Below, piece after piece: positions 41,501 through 49,571 of a DNA stretch of 64,000 nucleotides (position 1 is the first letter of the stretch; each line of letters starts with the position of its first letter). Both the position numbers and the translations under genes were made by a program. Under the pieces are notes generated by a model. It ran no database searches, had not been told where the DNA came from, and worked only from the letters and a program-made list of their open reading frames with translations. This DNA is from Pseudomonas pseudonitroreducens (GTDB lineage Bacteria; Pseudomonadota; Gammaproteobacteria; Pseudomonadales; Pseudomonadaceae), in contig NZ_BQHJ01000005.1 of assembly GCF_021603645.1 (NCBI RefSeq), positions 372,001 to 436,000 of the forward strand, given 5' to 3'.

Positions 41501-44500
41501 GTCGTGGATGCGGTAGGTGAAGATCACGTCCAGCGACTGGTTGGCGGTCAGCGCGCGGATGGTCGGGTCGGCGCTGTTGATCTCGAACAGGTAGTTGCCG
41601 TCGGCGCCGATGGTCAGCTGGCCGAAGTTGCCGCTGATGATCGTGCCGTTGGCCAGCCGTGCCGCGGTGCCGGTAACGCCGATGGTGCCGGTGCCGGGGA
41701 CGGTGGTCAGGGTGCCGCCGGCGGTCTCCAGGCCGGAGCGAATGCCATCGACCCTGAGCTTGTCGGCGTTGGGCTTGTCGGCGTTGTCGACGTCGGTATC
41801 CACGCCGGTGCCCGGAGCGCCGGTGATCACGTTGCCGCTGGCATTGACCGGCGCCGGGCTGCCGTCGCTGGCGCCAGCAGTGGCGGTGTTGTGATCGTCG
41901 ACGGCCACCGGGGCATCGTTGGCGCCCTGGATGCGGATAGTCAGGGTGGTCAGGGCGCTCAGGCCGCCCTTGTCGGTGACCTGATAGGTGAAGACCTCGG
42001 TGATGGGCGGGTCGCCTGGCGAGAGTGCCTGTATCGCCGGGTTGTTGTTGTCGATCACGTAGCGGTAAGAACCGTCGGCGTTGAGCGTCAGGGTGCCGAA
42101 GGCCGTCTGCAAGGTGGCGGGCGCCCCGGGTGCGACCGGGAAGATCCGCCCGCCGCCGACGCCTTCGTAGCGCACCAGGCTGACCGTCTTGGTTTCGCCC
42201 AGGGCTACCGAGTCGACATCGGTGTCCGCGCCGGCGCCGGTGACAGGGTCACCGGTGAGTACGTTGCCGGTGGCGTCCTGGCCCGGAGTGCCGTTGTTGG
42301 TGCCTCCCGCCTCGATGGCGGTACCGAAGTCCGGAACGCCGATCGGGGTGTCGTTGGCGCCGTGGATGTCGATGGTGAGGGAGGTCGAGCTGCTCAGGCC
42401 GCCGCTATCGACGACGAAGTAACCGAAGGAGTCGCGTAACTGGTCGGTGCCGGTCCGCAGGGCCTGGACGGCCGCATTGTTGTTGTCGACGACGTATTGG
42501 TAGCCGCCGTTGGCGGTGATGTACAGCGTGCCGTAACGGCCGGCGAGGCTGACGACCGTGCCGTTGGCCGGAACGTTGACACCGCCGCCAGCGGCGTTCT
42601 CCAGACGGCTTACGCGGAGGAAGTCATTGTTGGTGGCGATGTCGACGTCGGTGTCGTTGTCCAGCACGTTGCCGGTGGGGTTGATCCCTGGATCGGCATT
42701 GAGGCTGCCGCCGGCCTCGACGGCGATGGCGATGTCCGGATGGGCAACGGGCGCGTCGTTGACCGGGTCGATGACGATGTTCAGGGTATCGGTGTCGCTC
42801 AGCGCGTCCGCCGGGTTCTGACCCGGCGTGCCATCACCGGTGAGCGGGTGGTCGCCGAAGTTGCCCTGGTCGTTGGTGACCATGGTCAGGGTTTCGCTGT
42901 CGCGGAAGGTGTTGAAGTCCTGGTTACCCTTGTAATACAGCTGGCTGAGCAGGAGGTTTATCTGTGCGAGCGTCCCGCTCAGCACCAACTGGTTGCTGGC
43001 ACCGCTCGGCGGGGTGGCGTTGGGGGCAGGTGTCGTGGCACTGGTCCAGAGTACGCCGTGGTTGACGGTCAGGGTGACGGTGAGCACGCCGTTGCCGGCG
43101 TCGACATCGCTGGTAGCCAGACCGACGATGTGCAGTACCGTGTCCTCCTGGCCGTGCTGGTTGGCGACGGTATTGATCGGTGCTTCGTTGAGGTGCACGT
43201 AACCGAAGTTTGCCTGCCCGGTCGGGCCATCGGTGGCGGTGCCGCCATCGAGCGTCAGCTGGACCTGGTTGAAGGTGTTGCCCGCTCCGTCGGTGTCGAT
43301 GCGCACCTTGAGCGTATTGCCGGGGTCGCCCGTTGTCGGGTTGCTGACCTGCGCGGCAACGTCCACGCGGTACAGCCCGCTGGGGAGGATGCTGAAAACG
43401 TACTGGCCGTTGGCGTCGGTGGTGGTCGTCGCCAGTTGCGCGTCGTCGCCGGTGCCGAACAGGCCATCCGCGCCGGCCCAGGTGAGGGTGACGGTTTGGC
43501 CGGCCAGGCCGGGGCCGTCCGGTGTCGTGCTGATAGTGGCGGAGCCGGTGTCGTCCCAGAGCGTGCCGCGCACCACGCCAAAGGCGATGCCGACGCTCTT
43601 GATGTAGTTGTTCAGCACGCTGTTGTCCGGGCCGGGGCCATCCTGGCCGGTCCGTTCGCCAGTGGCGGTGCCGGCGCTGCCGACCGCCGAACCGCCCCAG
43701 GCGGTGAAGCTTTGCGGCAGGCTGGTCCAGGTCAGCACGGCGGAGCTCGCGGCGTTGTTGGCGATCGGAGCGTCAGGCACCGTGACGCTGTAGCGGAAGC
43801 TGACCTTGTCGCCGACATTGAGCCTGGTGATGTCCAGCCCGATGCCGTTGGCCGGGTTGGGGTCGATGCTCAGGGTCAGCCCGGCCAGGGTCGCGGCTCC
43901 GCCGGGCAGGAAGTCCGCAGCGGTGTAGGTGACGCTGTTGCCGTTGACGTCGCTGATGGTGACGCCGACGAAGGTGTAGTTGCTGCCGCCGGGTAGCTTG
44001 TCCTGCAGGTGGACATCGTAGGCCGGCACATTGCCGTTCTGCTGGAAGCTCACTTCCAGGGTGGCATTGGTGGTGTTGCCGGGGCTCAAGGTCAGGTCGA
44101 TCACCGACTTGGTCGGGTCGGTGAAGCCTGGTTCGACCACGGTTTCGTAGAGAACCCCACTCTGGCCGCGTGGCTCGCTGTTACTGTCGACATACTCGCT
44201 GACCTGCATGCCCAGTTGGGTGCCGGCCTGGTTGCCGACGGTATTGCGCACCCGCACGTTGAAGTCGATGACCACTCCTTCGATGTCGTCATCGCCCGGC
44301 AGTTGCTCGGTGTTGGTAATGTTGCCCAGGCTGATGGTGACCCGCTGACCGCCGTTGAGGCCACCGGTGGCGGCGATGCTGTACAGCGAGGAGTTCAGCA
44401 CCGCTGTGGGGCCTGGCCAGGCGCCGGGATTGGACGGGTCGACCGGCACGTTGGGGTCAATTGGCCGGGCCACGCCGCTGAGCTGGTTGCCCTGGATCCA

Positions 44501-47500
44501 CAGGCCAGCGACGGTGTTCACGTCCAGCAGTGCGTTGCTGCTGTTCAGGCCGCCCTTGAGGGTAGACACGAAGGCGATGAGGACCTCGTTGAGGTCGGCA
44601 GCGAGGAATTCCAGGCCGGGCGCCAGGTCGATGACGATCTGGTAGTTGGTGTTGCCCGTGCCGCTGGAGGCGATCTGCACGGCCACGCGGTAACGGATCA
44701 CTTCGCCGACGGCTACCTGCTCGAACGGTGCCGAGGTATCCACAACGCCGCTGGCATTGGTGGCCGGCGGAGTATCCGGCATGCCGCCGACGCGGGAGAT
44801 CAGGATCTGGTTGGAGACCGGGATCAGCAGGGTGTTGTCGATGCTGTAGTCGTTGAGCACGCCGCTGGCGAGGATGCCGTCGACGCCGGTACGCTCGCCG
44901 CTGTTGGCACCGTCCAGGCTGGTCCACTGTACGGCCGCGACGTTACGCATGACGGGCACGCTGCCGACCTGGCTGTTGACCACCCCGGACAGGCTGATGA
45001 TGATGCTGCCGCCCGCTGCCAGGTCGACCTTGCCGACCGTCTGCAGGACGCCGTTGACGATGGCGAAGCTGCCAGCACCAGCGCCGCTGATGTTGGTGAT
45101 GGTGTAGTTGCTGATCTGGATCGGCAGGGTATCGAGGAAGCTAAGGTCGAAGGCGTTGATGCCGCTGGTGTTGCTGATAGTGATGTTCCAGCTGATCGGC
45201 GCGTTTTCGCCAAAGCCGCCGAACGCCGGGGTAGTGGTCAGTTGCTGGGTCACCGCCAGCGTCGGCTCGACGATTGTCACGCTGGGCTGCTGGGCGCTGG
45301 CCAGGCTGCGGTCGATCGCTGTGGCGCCGTTGGGGGTATCGCCATCCGGGTCGCTATAGACCAGTTGCGCGCCGTTGTTGAGTACCACGCCCTGCTGGTT
45401 GCCGCTGACGTTGTTGGCGATCAGTACCAGGCGGATGACGAAGGCGTTGTTGCCGGTGTTGTTGTCGGCATTGGAGCCCGCGACGTCGAACACCAGGTGG
45501 AGATCACCGCCGTCGCCGGGGTCGATCACGAAACTGGAGACATTGACGCTGCCGCCGAAGTCCTGGCCCAGTGCAGCGCTACCGGCGCGGGTGAGGATGA
45601 TCTGATAGCCCCGGCCGCTATTGAAGCTGGTGTCCAGGCGCAGTCCCGGGGGAATCAGGTCGTTGATGCGCAGGTTGCCAGTGGTGCCCTCGGGCAGTGT
45701 CACCACGATGTCGTAGGTCATGCTCTCGCCGATCACCAGGTCGCTGCCGGTGGTGTGGTTGGCGCTGGAGTCGTCGGCGCTGAGGCTGCCGTCCTTGTAG
45801 ACCTTGGTGATGGTGGGGGCGGCGACCTGCTGGTTGGCCAGGTCTACCAGGTCGGTCGGAGTGAAGTCCTGACCGCCGTTGACGCTGGCGTAGTTGGTCA
45901 GCGCTGCGCTGCTCTGCAGGGTGCTCGACGCGAGAATCGCATTGTTGACGGTGACGTCGTAGGTGATCACCACCACGTTGCGCCCGGCGGCGTCGTTGCC
46001 GTCGGCGGCATTGGCACGGCCGGCGAGGAATGTCGCCTGGCCGTTGGCGTCGAGGAAGGTGATGGTATTGCCGTTGACGCTGTAGTCGACCCCGGCGATC
46101 AGCTGGGTGCCGTCGCCACGGTAGATCTGCAGCCGGGTCGTGAGCGCGTCCAGGCTGCCGCCAGTAAAGCTGACGCCGGCAGGCAGGGTGATGCTGGTGG
46201 TGACATCGTAGGCGCCGCCCCCCCCGGTATTCTTGATCGCCGTCGCCAGACGCAAGGTGTCGCCGCCATCGATGCCGCTGACGTTGCCGTCCACCGAGGT
46301 GAGGGTCGGTACGCCGCCACTGAAGGGCACACCGCTGGTACCAGGCGCCGACCAGCTGCCGCTGGTGCCGGTGACTGTGCCGTGGGTGGTGGAAACCACG
46401 CCGTGCTTGATGTCCAGCACCGGTTCGGCGACCGACTCGATGACTGCTACGTCCGAAGAGGTCAGCACGGTCTTGTCGATGGTGGTGGTCTGGCTGGACT
46501 GGGCCAGCACGTCCAGTTCGCGCTGGTCGGCGAAGGGCTGGTCGCCCACGCGCATGGTGAACTGCACCTGCACCCGGCCGCCGTTGAGGCCACCGGAGGC
46601 GAAGTTGCCGAAGTTGAAGATGATCGAGTTGCCCGGACCGGTGGTGACGCTGTCGGGAACATCGGCGATGGTGTTGCCGTTGGTGATCAGCCACTGCCCG
46701 ACCCCGGTGCCCTGCGTCCAGTTGATGCCGGTGGCATCCAGCAGCGGCAGCGGCAGGTAGGCGGTGAGGGTGAAGTTCTCGTAGTCCGCCACCAGCAGGT
46801 CGTAGGTGATGGTGAAGGTCACCACGTCGCCGGGGCGCAGCTCGCCGTTGGCCGGTGGCAGGCCACCATTGACCCTGGTCAGGTCGATATCCACCGTCGA
46901 GGTCTGGATCGTGCTGGTGGTGCTGGAACCATCGGTCTGGGTGCCGCCGATGTTCACCGCGTCGCGCAGCACCGTGGCATCGACGGTGGCGTTGTTGCCG
47001 ACGCTGTCGCCCTCGTTGAGCTGGTCGTGGGGCGGGTGGTCGGAGGTGTAGGTGAGGTCGACGATGGCGTCATAGACGATGGTCAGGGTCGTCGCGCCTT
47101 CCTGCTGGTTATCGTCCCAGAGGTCGCCGAACAGGGCGTACAGGCCGGGGCCCTGGACGGCAGTGGCAATCGACTCGGAGATATCGAAGACCAGGGTGGT
47201 GCTGCCGTCGGCATTCTGCGTGGCGGTGTAGATCAGCGGAATCACCTGGGAGCCGCCTTGCGTCCGGATGACGATGGTTGGCGGATTGAGGGTGCTGAAG
47301 GTCTGGCCGTCGCTGAGATGGTCGGTGATGGTGAACTGGCCCTGGCCGAGGATGTTCTTGCCGAAGGCGAAGAAGTCGGAGATGGCCACTTCCATGGTGT
47401 AGCGCAGGGTATCGCCGGGGGTCAGGCCGGCCTGGCCAACATCGTTCTGCAGGTTGACTTCCTTGAGCAGGGTGATGGACTTGGCGACGAAGGTGATGCC

Positions 47501-49273
47501 CTGGCCATTGCCGGTCTCGGTGAACGGATAACCATCGGGGTCGGTCGGCCGGTCGCGCGGGTCCAGCGGGTTCCAGTCGCCACTGGCGGTGGCGGTGCCA
47601 AAGTTGATGGTCACCGGGTTGCCGGTAGTCGGGTCGATCACCGGGCGGCCGTTGGCGTCGATCTCCGGGACGTAGAAACTCACCTGGGTGCTGCTGGCGC
47701 TGTTCAGGTTGTCGTAGTGGATGGTGTAGCTGGCGACGAAGGCGTTGGGGTTGGCCAGGGCGGCAGCGATCAGCGCGGGATCGGTGAGCACGGTGCCGTC
47801 GTGCAGGGTCACCGACTCCAGGGTGCCGCCGGCACCGGGAGTGATCTGGCTGACGTGGACCTGGTCGGGCACGGTCTGGGTGACGCTGACATTGGTCAGG
47901 GTCTGGCCGGTGGCCGGGGTCACCGTCACCGTCTGGGTGCGGGTGTAGTTCGGCCCGGTGACGGTCTCACCCTCGGGCATGTTGACCGTCTGGGTGATCG
48001 ATAGCAGCGTCGGTGTCACCACGAAGCTGTGCAGCGCGGACTCCACCAGAGAGGGGTCCTGGGTCGGGTTGTTCAGCGAATCGTTGCCGTATTCGAAGCC
48101 GCCGCGGGCATTGATCGTGAGGTTCGGCGCGCCATCGGAGTAGCTGGTGTCGGCCAGGTTGCTCAATTGCGCGGTGACCTGGATGTCGATCGCCGGCTGG
48201 CCGTTGGTAACGCTGCCGTAGGGCAGTTGCAGCACGATCATCTGGTCGCCGGGCTTCATGCCGACGCTGGCGGCGTTGATCACCAGGGCGTTGCCGTTGG
48301 CGTCCTTGGCGAACGGGTGGGTGACGTTGCCGTCGGCGCCGAAGGTCAGCACGGTGGATTTCACCGCCTGGCCGAGGTAGGTGGCCGAGATGAAGCTGGC
48401 GCCGTCGTTGCCGTCACGGCCGGTGGCCGGCATGAACAGATCGATGTAGGGGGCGTAGCCCACTTGCGTGGACGGGTTGCTGAAGATGACGTCGAAGGTG
48501 AACTGATCGCCCAGGCGCACTGCCGAACCGCCGCTGCCCATGGCCACGGTGGGGCTGGCATTGGCCAGCAGGCCCTGGAAGTCCACCAGTGTGCTGGCGC
48601 TGAGGGCGATGGTCTTGTCGACGTCGCCGGCGCGTACTTCGAGGTTCCAGTCGCCACCGGCAGTTCGGGAGCCGGTGGCGTTGCTCGAGGCGCCGACATC
48701 GGCGCCGGTCCAGCGCGCCAGCTCGTTCACCAGCGCCTGCCCGGCGCTACCTGCGCCAACGTCGCAGCCGTAGAGCTGGATGTCCGCGCCGGCATTGAGC
48801 TCGCCGCGCCAGGCGCTCAGGCGTTCGCCGAGCTGGTCGACGCTCTGGCTGGTGAAGGTCTGGTTGCCCAGGGTGAACTGGCCGGTGGCACCGTGGGAGA
48901 AGATCTGGATGGAGTCGACCTTGCCCAGTTGCGCCAGGGCGCTGCTGATCGCCGCGATGGCATCCTGGCCGGCGTCGACCACCAGCGCGGTGGTACCCAC
49001 CGGCAGGTTGGCGGCCAACTGGTCGCGGTTCTCCAAGCGCGCATCGATCACCACCAGGTTGCGCGGCGCCGCCTGGGCGGGGGCCGCTGCCTGCGCGCGC
49101 GCTTCCACCGCAGTGGCCGGTTTGGCCGTGTCCTTGGCGTCGGCGCCCGCAGTGGCGTCATGATGCTGTTGATCGACAGCCGCTGCGGCAGCGCCGTCGA
49201 AGAGAATGCGTTGCTCCAGCGCGAGCGCGTGGGCGGCGGGCTGGAATAGTTTCGAACGGAATTTGGCCTGCAT
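38600..49273 (-). CDS. Giant surface protein with DUF4347, SdrD_B-like and nine VCBS-type repeats
   Basis: This 3,557-residue secreted protein begins with a LEPRxLFDGA-like motif (LEQRILFDGA, 19-28). A DUF4347 domain (about 70-230) follows, with His127 in IFSHGATG and Cys170 in LYGCDVG. The next 1,900 or so residues are DUF11-like and isopeptide-type beta domains with one SdrD_B-like segment (GTLWDDTGSATISTTPDGPG). Nine VCBS/cadherin-like repeats then recur (motifs NDTPIA, TGNVLDNDTDVDG, YGTLVLNADGSY). The last 150 residues are not repetitive and lack RTX nonapeptides. The start is the ATG at 49273 with GGAAG upstream. It opens an operon with TolC, adaptor, HlyD-like and M50 genes. A role in adhesion or biofilm is likely. 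Confidence 0.92.
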   Translation of the reverse strand: MQAKFRSKLFQPAAHALALEQRILFDGAAAAAVDQQHHDATAGADAKDTAKPATAVEARAQAAAPAQAAPRNLVVIDARLENRDQLAANLPVGTTALVVDAGQDAIAAISSALAQLGKVDSIQIFSHGATGQFTLGNQTFTSQSVDQLGERLSAWRGELNAGADIQLYGCDVGAGSAGQALVNELARWTGADVGASSNATGSRTAGGDWNLEVRAGDVDKTIALSASTLVDFQGLLANASPTVAMGSGGSAVRLGDQFTFDVIFSNPSTQVGYAPYIDLFMPATGRDGNDGASFISATYLGQAVKSTVLTFGADGNVTHPFAKDANGNALVINAASVGMKPGDQMIVLQLPYGSVTNGQPAIDIQVTAQLSNLADTSYSDGAPNLTINARGGFEYGNDSLNNPTQDPSLVESALHSFVVTPTLLSITQTVNMPEGETVTGPNYTRTQTVTVTPATGQTLTNVSVTQTVPDQVHVSQITPGAGGTLESVTLHDGTVLTDPALIAAALANPNAFVASYTIHYDNLNSASSTQVSFYVPEIDANGRPVIDPTTGNPVTINFGTATASGDWNPLDPRDRPTDPDGYPFTETGNGQGITFVAKSITLLKEVNLQNDVGQAGLTPGDTLRYTMEVAISDFFAFGKNILGQGQFTITDHLSDGQTFSTLNPPTIVIRTQGGSQVIPLIYTATQNADGSTTLVFDISESIATAVQGPGLYALFGDLWDDNQQEGATTLTIVYDAIVDLTYTSDHPPHDQLNEGDSVGNNATVDATVLRDAVNIGGTQTDGSSTTSTIQTSTVDIDLTRVNGGLPPANGELRPGDVVTFTITYDLLVADYENFTLTAYLPLPLLDATGINWTQGTGVGQWLITNGNTIADVPDSVTTGPGNSIIFNFGNFASGGLNGGRVQVQFTMRVGDQPFADQRELDVLAQSSQTTTIDKTVLTSSDVAVIESVAEPVLDIKHGVVSTTHGTVTGTSGSWSAPGTSGVPFSGGVPTLTSVDGNVSGIDGGDTLRLATAIKNTGGGGAYDVTTSITLPAGVSFTGGSLDALTTRLQIYRGDGTQLIAGVDYSVNGNTITFLDANGQATFLAGRANAADGNDAAGRNVVVITYDVTVNNAILASSTLQSSAALTNYASVNGGQDFTPTDLVDLANQQVAAPTITKVYKDGSLSADDSSANHTTGSDLVIGESMTYDIVVTLPEGTTGNLRINDLIPPGLRLDTSFNSGRGYQIILTRAGSAALGQDFGGSVNVSSFVIDPGDGGDLHLVFDVAGSNADNNTGNNAFVIRLVLIANNVSGNQQGVVLNNGAQLVYSDPDGDTPNGATAIDRSLASAQQPSVTIVEPTLAVTQQLTTTPAFGGFGENAPISWNITISNTSGINAFDLSFLDTLPIQISNYTITNISGAGAGSFAIVNGVLQTVGKVDLAAGGSIIISLSGVVNSQVGSVPVMRNVAAVQWTSLDGANSGERTGVDGILASGVLNDYSIDNTLLIPVSNQILISRVGGMPDTPPATNASGVVDTSAPFEQVAVGEVIRYRVAVQIASSGTGNTNYQIVIDLAPGLEFLAADLNEVLIAFVSTLKGGLNSSNALLDVNTVAGLWIQGNQLSGVARPIDPNVPVDPSNPGAWPGPTAVLNSSLYSIAATGGLNGGQRVTISLGNITNTEQLPGDDDIEGVVIDFNVRVRNTVGNQAGTQLGMQVSEYVDSNSEPRGQSGVLYETVVEPGFTDPTKSVIDLTLSPGNTTNATLEVSFQQNGNVPAYDVHLQDKLPGGSNYTFVGVTISDVNGNSVTYTAADFLPGGAATLAGLTLSIDPNPANGIGLDITRLNVGDKVSFRYSVTVPDAPIANNAASSAVLTWTSLPQSFTAWGGSAVGSAGTATGERTGQDGPGPDNSVLNNYIKSVGIAFGVVRGTLWDDTGSATISTTPDGPGLAGQTVTLTWAGADGLFGTGDDAQLATTTTDANGQYVFSILPSGLYRVDVAAQVSNPTTGDPGNTLKVRIDTDGAGNTFNQVQLTLDGGTATDGPTGQANFGYVHLNEAPINTVANQHGQEDTVLHIVGLATSDVDAGNGVLTVTLTVNHGVLWTSATTPAPNATPPSGASNQLVLSGTLAQINLLLSQLYYKGNQDFNTFRDSETLTMVTNDQGNFGDHPLTGDGTPGQNPADALSDTDTLNIVIDPVNDAPVAHPDIAIAVEAGGSLNADPGINPTGNVLDNDTDVDIATNNDFLRVSRLENAAGGGVNVPANGTVVSLAGRYGTLYITANGGYQYVVDNNNAAVQALRTGTDQLRDSFGYFVVDSGGLSSSTSLTIDIHGANDTPIGVPDFGTAIEAGGTNNGTPGQDATGNVLTGDPVTGAGADTDVDSVALGETKTVSLVRYEGVGGGRIFPVAPGAPATLQTAFGTLTLNADGSYRYVIDNNNPAIQALSPGDPPITEVFTYQVTDKGGLSALTTLTIRIQGANDAPVAVDDHNTATAGASDGSPAPVNASGNVITGAPGTGVDTDVDNADKPNADKLRVDGIRSGLETAGGTLTTVPGTGTIGVTGTAARLANGTIISGNFGQLTIGADGNYLFEINSADPTIRALTANQSLDVIFTYRIHDSGGLTDQAQLIITVTGVNDPPIVQPVVIHATEAGGLLNNVPGLDPTGSIRGSYTDPDGDTLTITAVVSPTGANGTVGTDLAGRYGMLLLNADGSYRFAVNNLDPTVQSLRTYNDTLTEVFTYTVSDGHGKAITRTFSVIIHGQNDTPIAGDDTSTAIEAGGTLNTTPGAPATGNVLLNDLDADGAAYGETKVVDAARSGDKNGSGALIDLSVSGGVLTGSYGTLVLNANGTYTYTVNDSLAAVQALKLGDSLVETFTYRMHDTAGASSIAQLTITIDGRYDAPVANDDINYAVANLDGSGGRNPTGNVITGLTGIFDGIGKDTDVDAGDHMRVTTIAKGPEGAQVNTVAVVPGSPQTILGAFGTLVINADGSYQYFVDSNNATIRALGPLAFAIEEFTYQVTDDGNLSDQATLVILIRGQNDPPITAPDFGTAVEDGGLHNNVPGSNPSGNVLANDTDPDTITTIPQDVMHVVSFWAGDSPTSTTVTAPGQSLRGQYGTLTLNQDGSWSYALDNSLPEVEALRASGQTLQDKFTYLGSDIWGGATPGLLTITIDGRNDTPIASDDTATAVEAGGVNNGTPGVDPRGNVLDNDTDVDGVQYGETKTVVHYTGENGNSASAGQVLQGLYGKLTINADGSYQYVVDNANPTVQALRTAGETLREIFTYRMRDTAGATSDARLTVTIQGADDNPIARDDSNVASDETPAPQATGNVLPNDSDVDGGDHLTVTGIRTGAENGSGSAGVIGQPIVGRYGTLVLNADGSYTYTIDQSNREVLAAAGLGQVLKDYFTYTISDLTGLTDQAQLTITLDIATPYIPPGPHFDRFGDDGYPRDRIPDVDPAIFVQPVVERIDDRLSLSAWGADGSNIDIFATPEIESPSLGAQLGQVKGQFVARAVAESRRAADLDTRWVDGRHGVISLSADGLLPDPSLWAPFPADMVGKAEKPAQTAPGFRAQLREAAQRRSGGQ

Positions 49274-49571
49274 TTCCTAACTTCCGGCTAAGTAAGTCCC
49301 CGAGGAAAGCAGTCCTACGCATATCTGCTTACGCAATTTACGCTAGTACCAATCCGAATTATCGCAAGCAGAACAGCGACATAAGCGACAGCTAAGTATC
49401 AAAAATCTTACAGCTGAATGGCTCAGTTCTACGCCCGCCGTGGCTTCCGCCGAACGAACGGTAGATGCGGACGTTTCGCCACAGGCCCGGCGCAAATTCC
49501 GACTTTGGCTACGCTTGAGCGAACGGTCCGGCAGAGACCGGATCAGGGCGCAGGAAGGTTGGGGAGTGGCC
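49274..49571. other. Divergent intergenic region of adhesin and MscS genes
   Basis: This 298-base gap is A+T-rich in its first half (tacgcaatttacgctagtac, near 49330) and should carry the promoter for the giant operon leftward and the channel gene rightward. No clear operator or repeat is found. Confidence 0.5.

Noticed and set aside
38969-42439. A 1,156-codon plus-strand frame opposite the giant gene
   Set aside because: It is antisense to VCBS repeats in high-GC DNA, Val/Gly/Ala-rich, without motifs. Long antisense frames are expected there.
38600-43300. Regularly spaced repeats suggestive of a CRISPR or tandem DNA array
   Set aside because: The repeats are about 300 bases long, degenerate and in frame with the protein. 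They encode VCBS-type domains.
44009-48004. A 1,331-codon plus-strand frame opposite the giant gene
   Set aside because: Same reason. The minus-strand frame carries clear beta-sandwich repeats while this one reads as biased low-information text.
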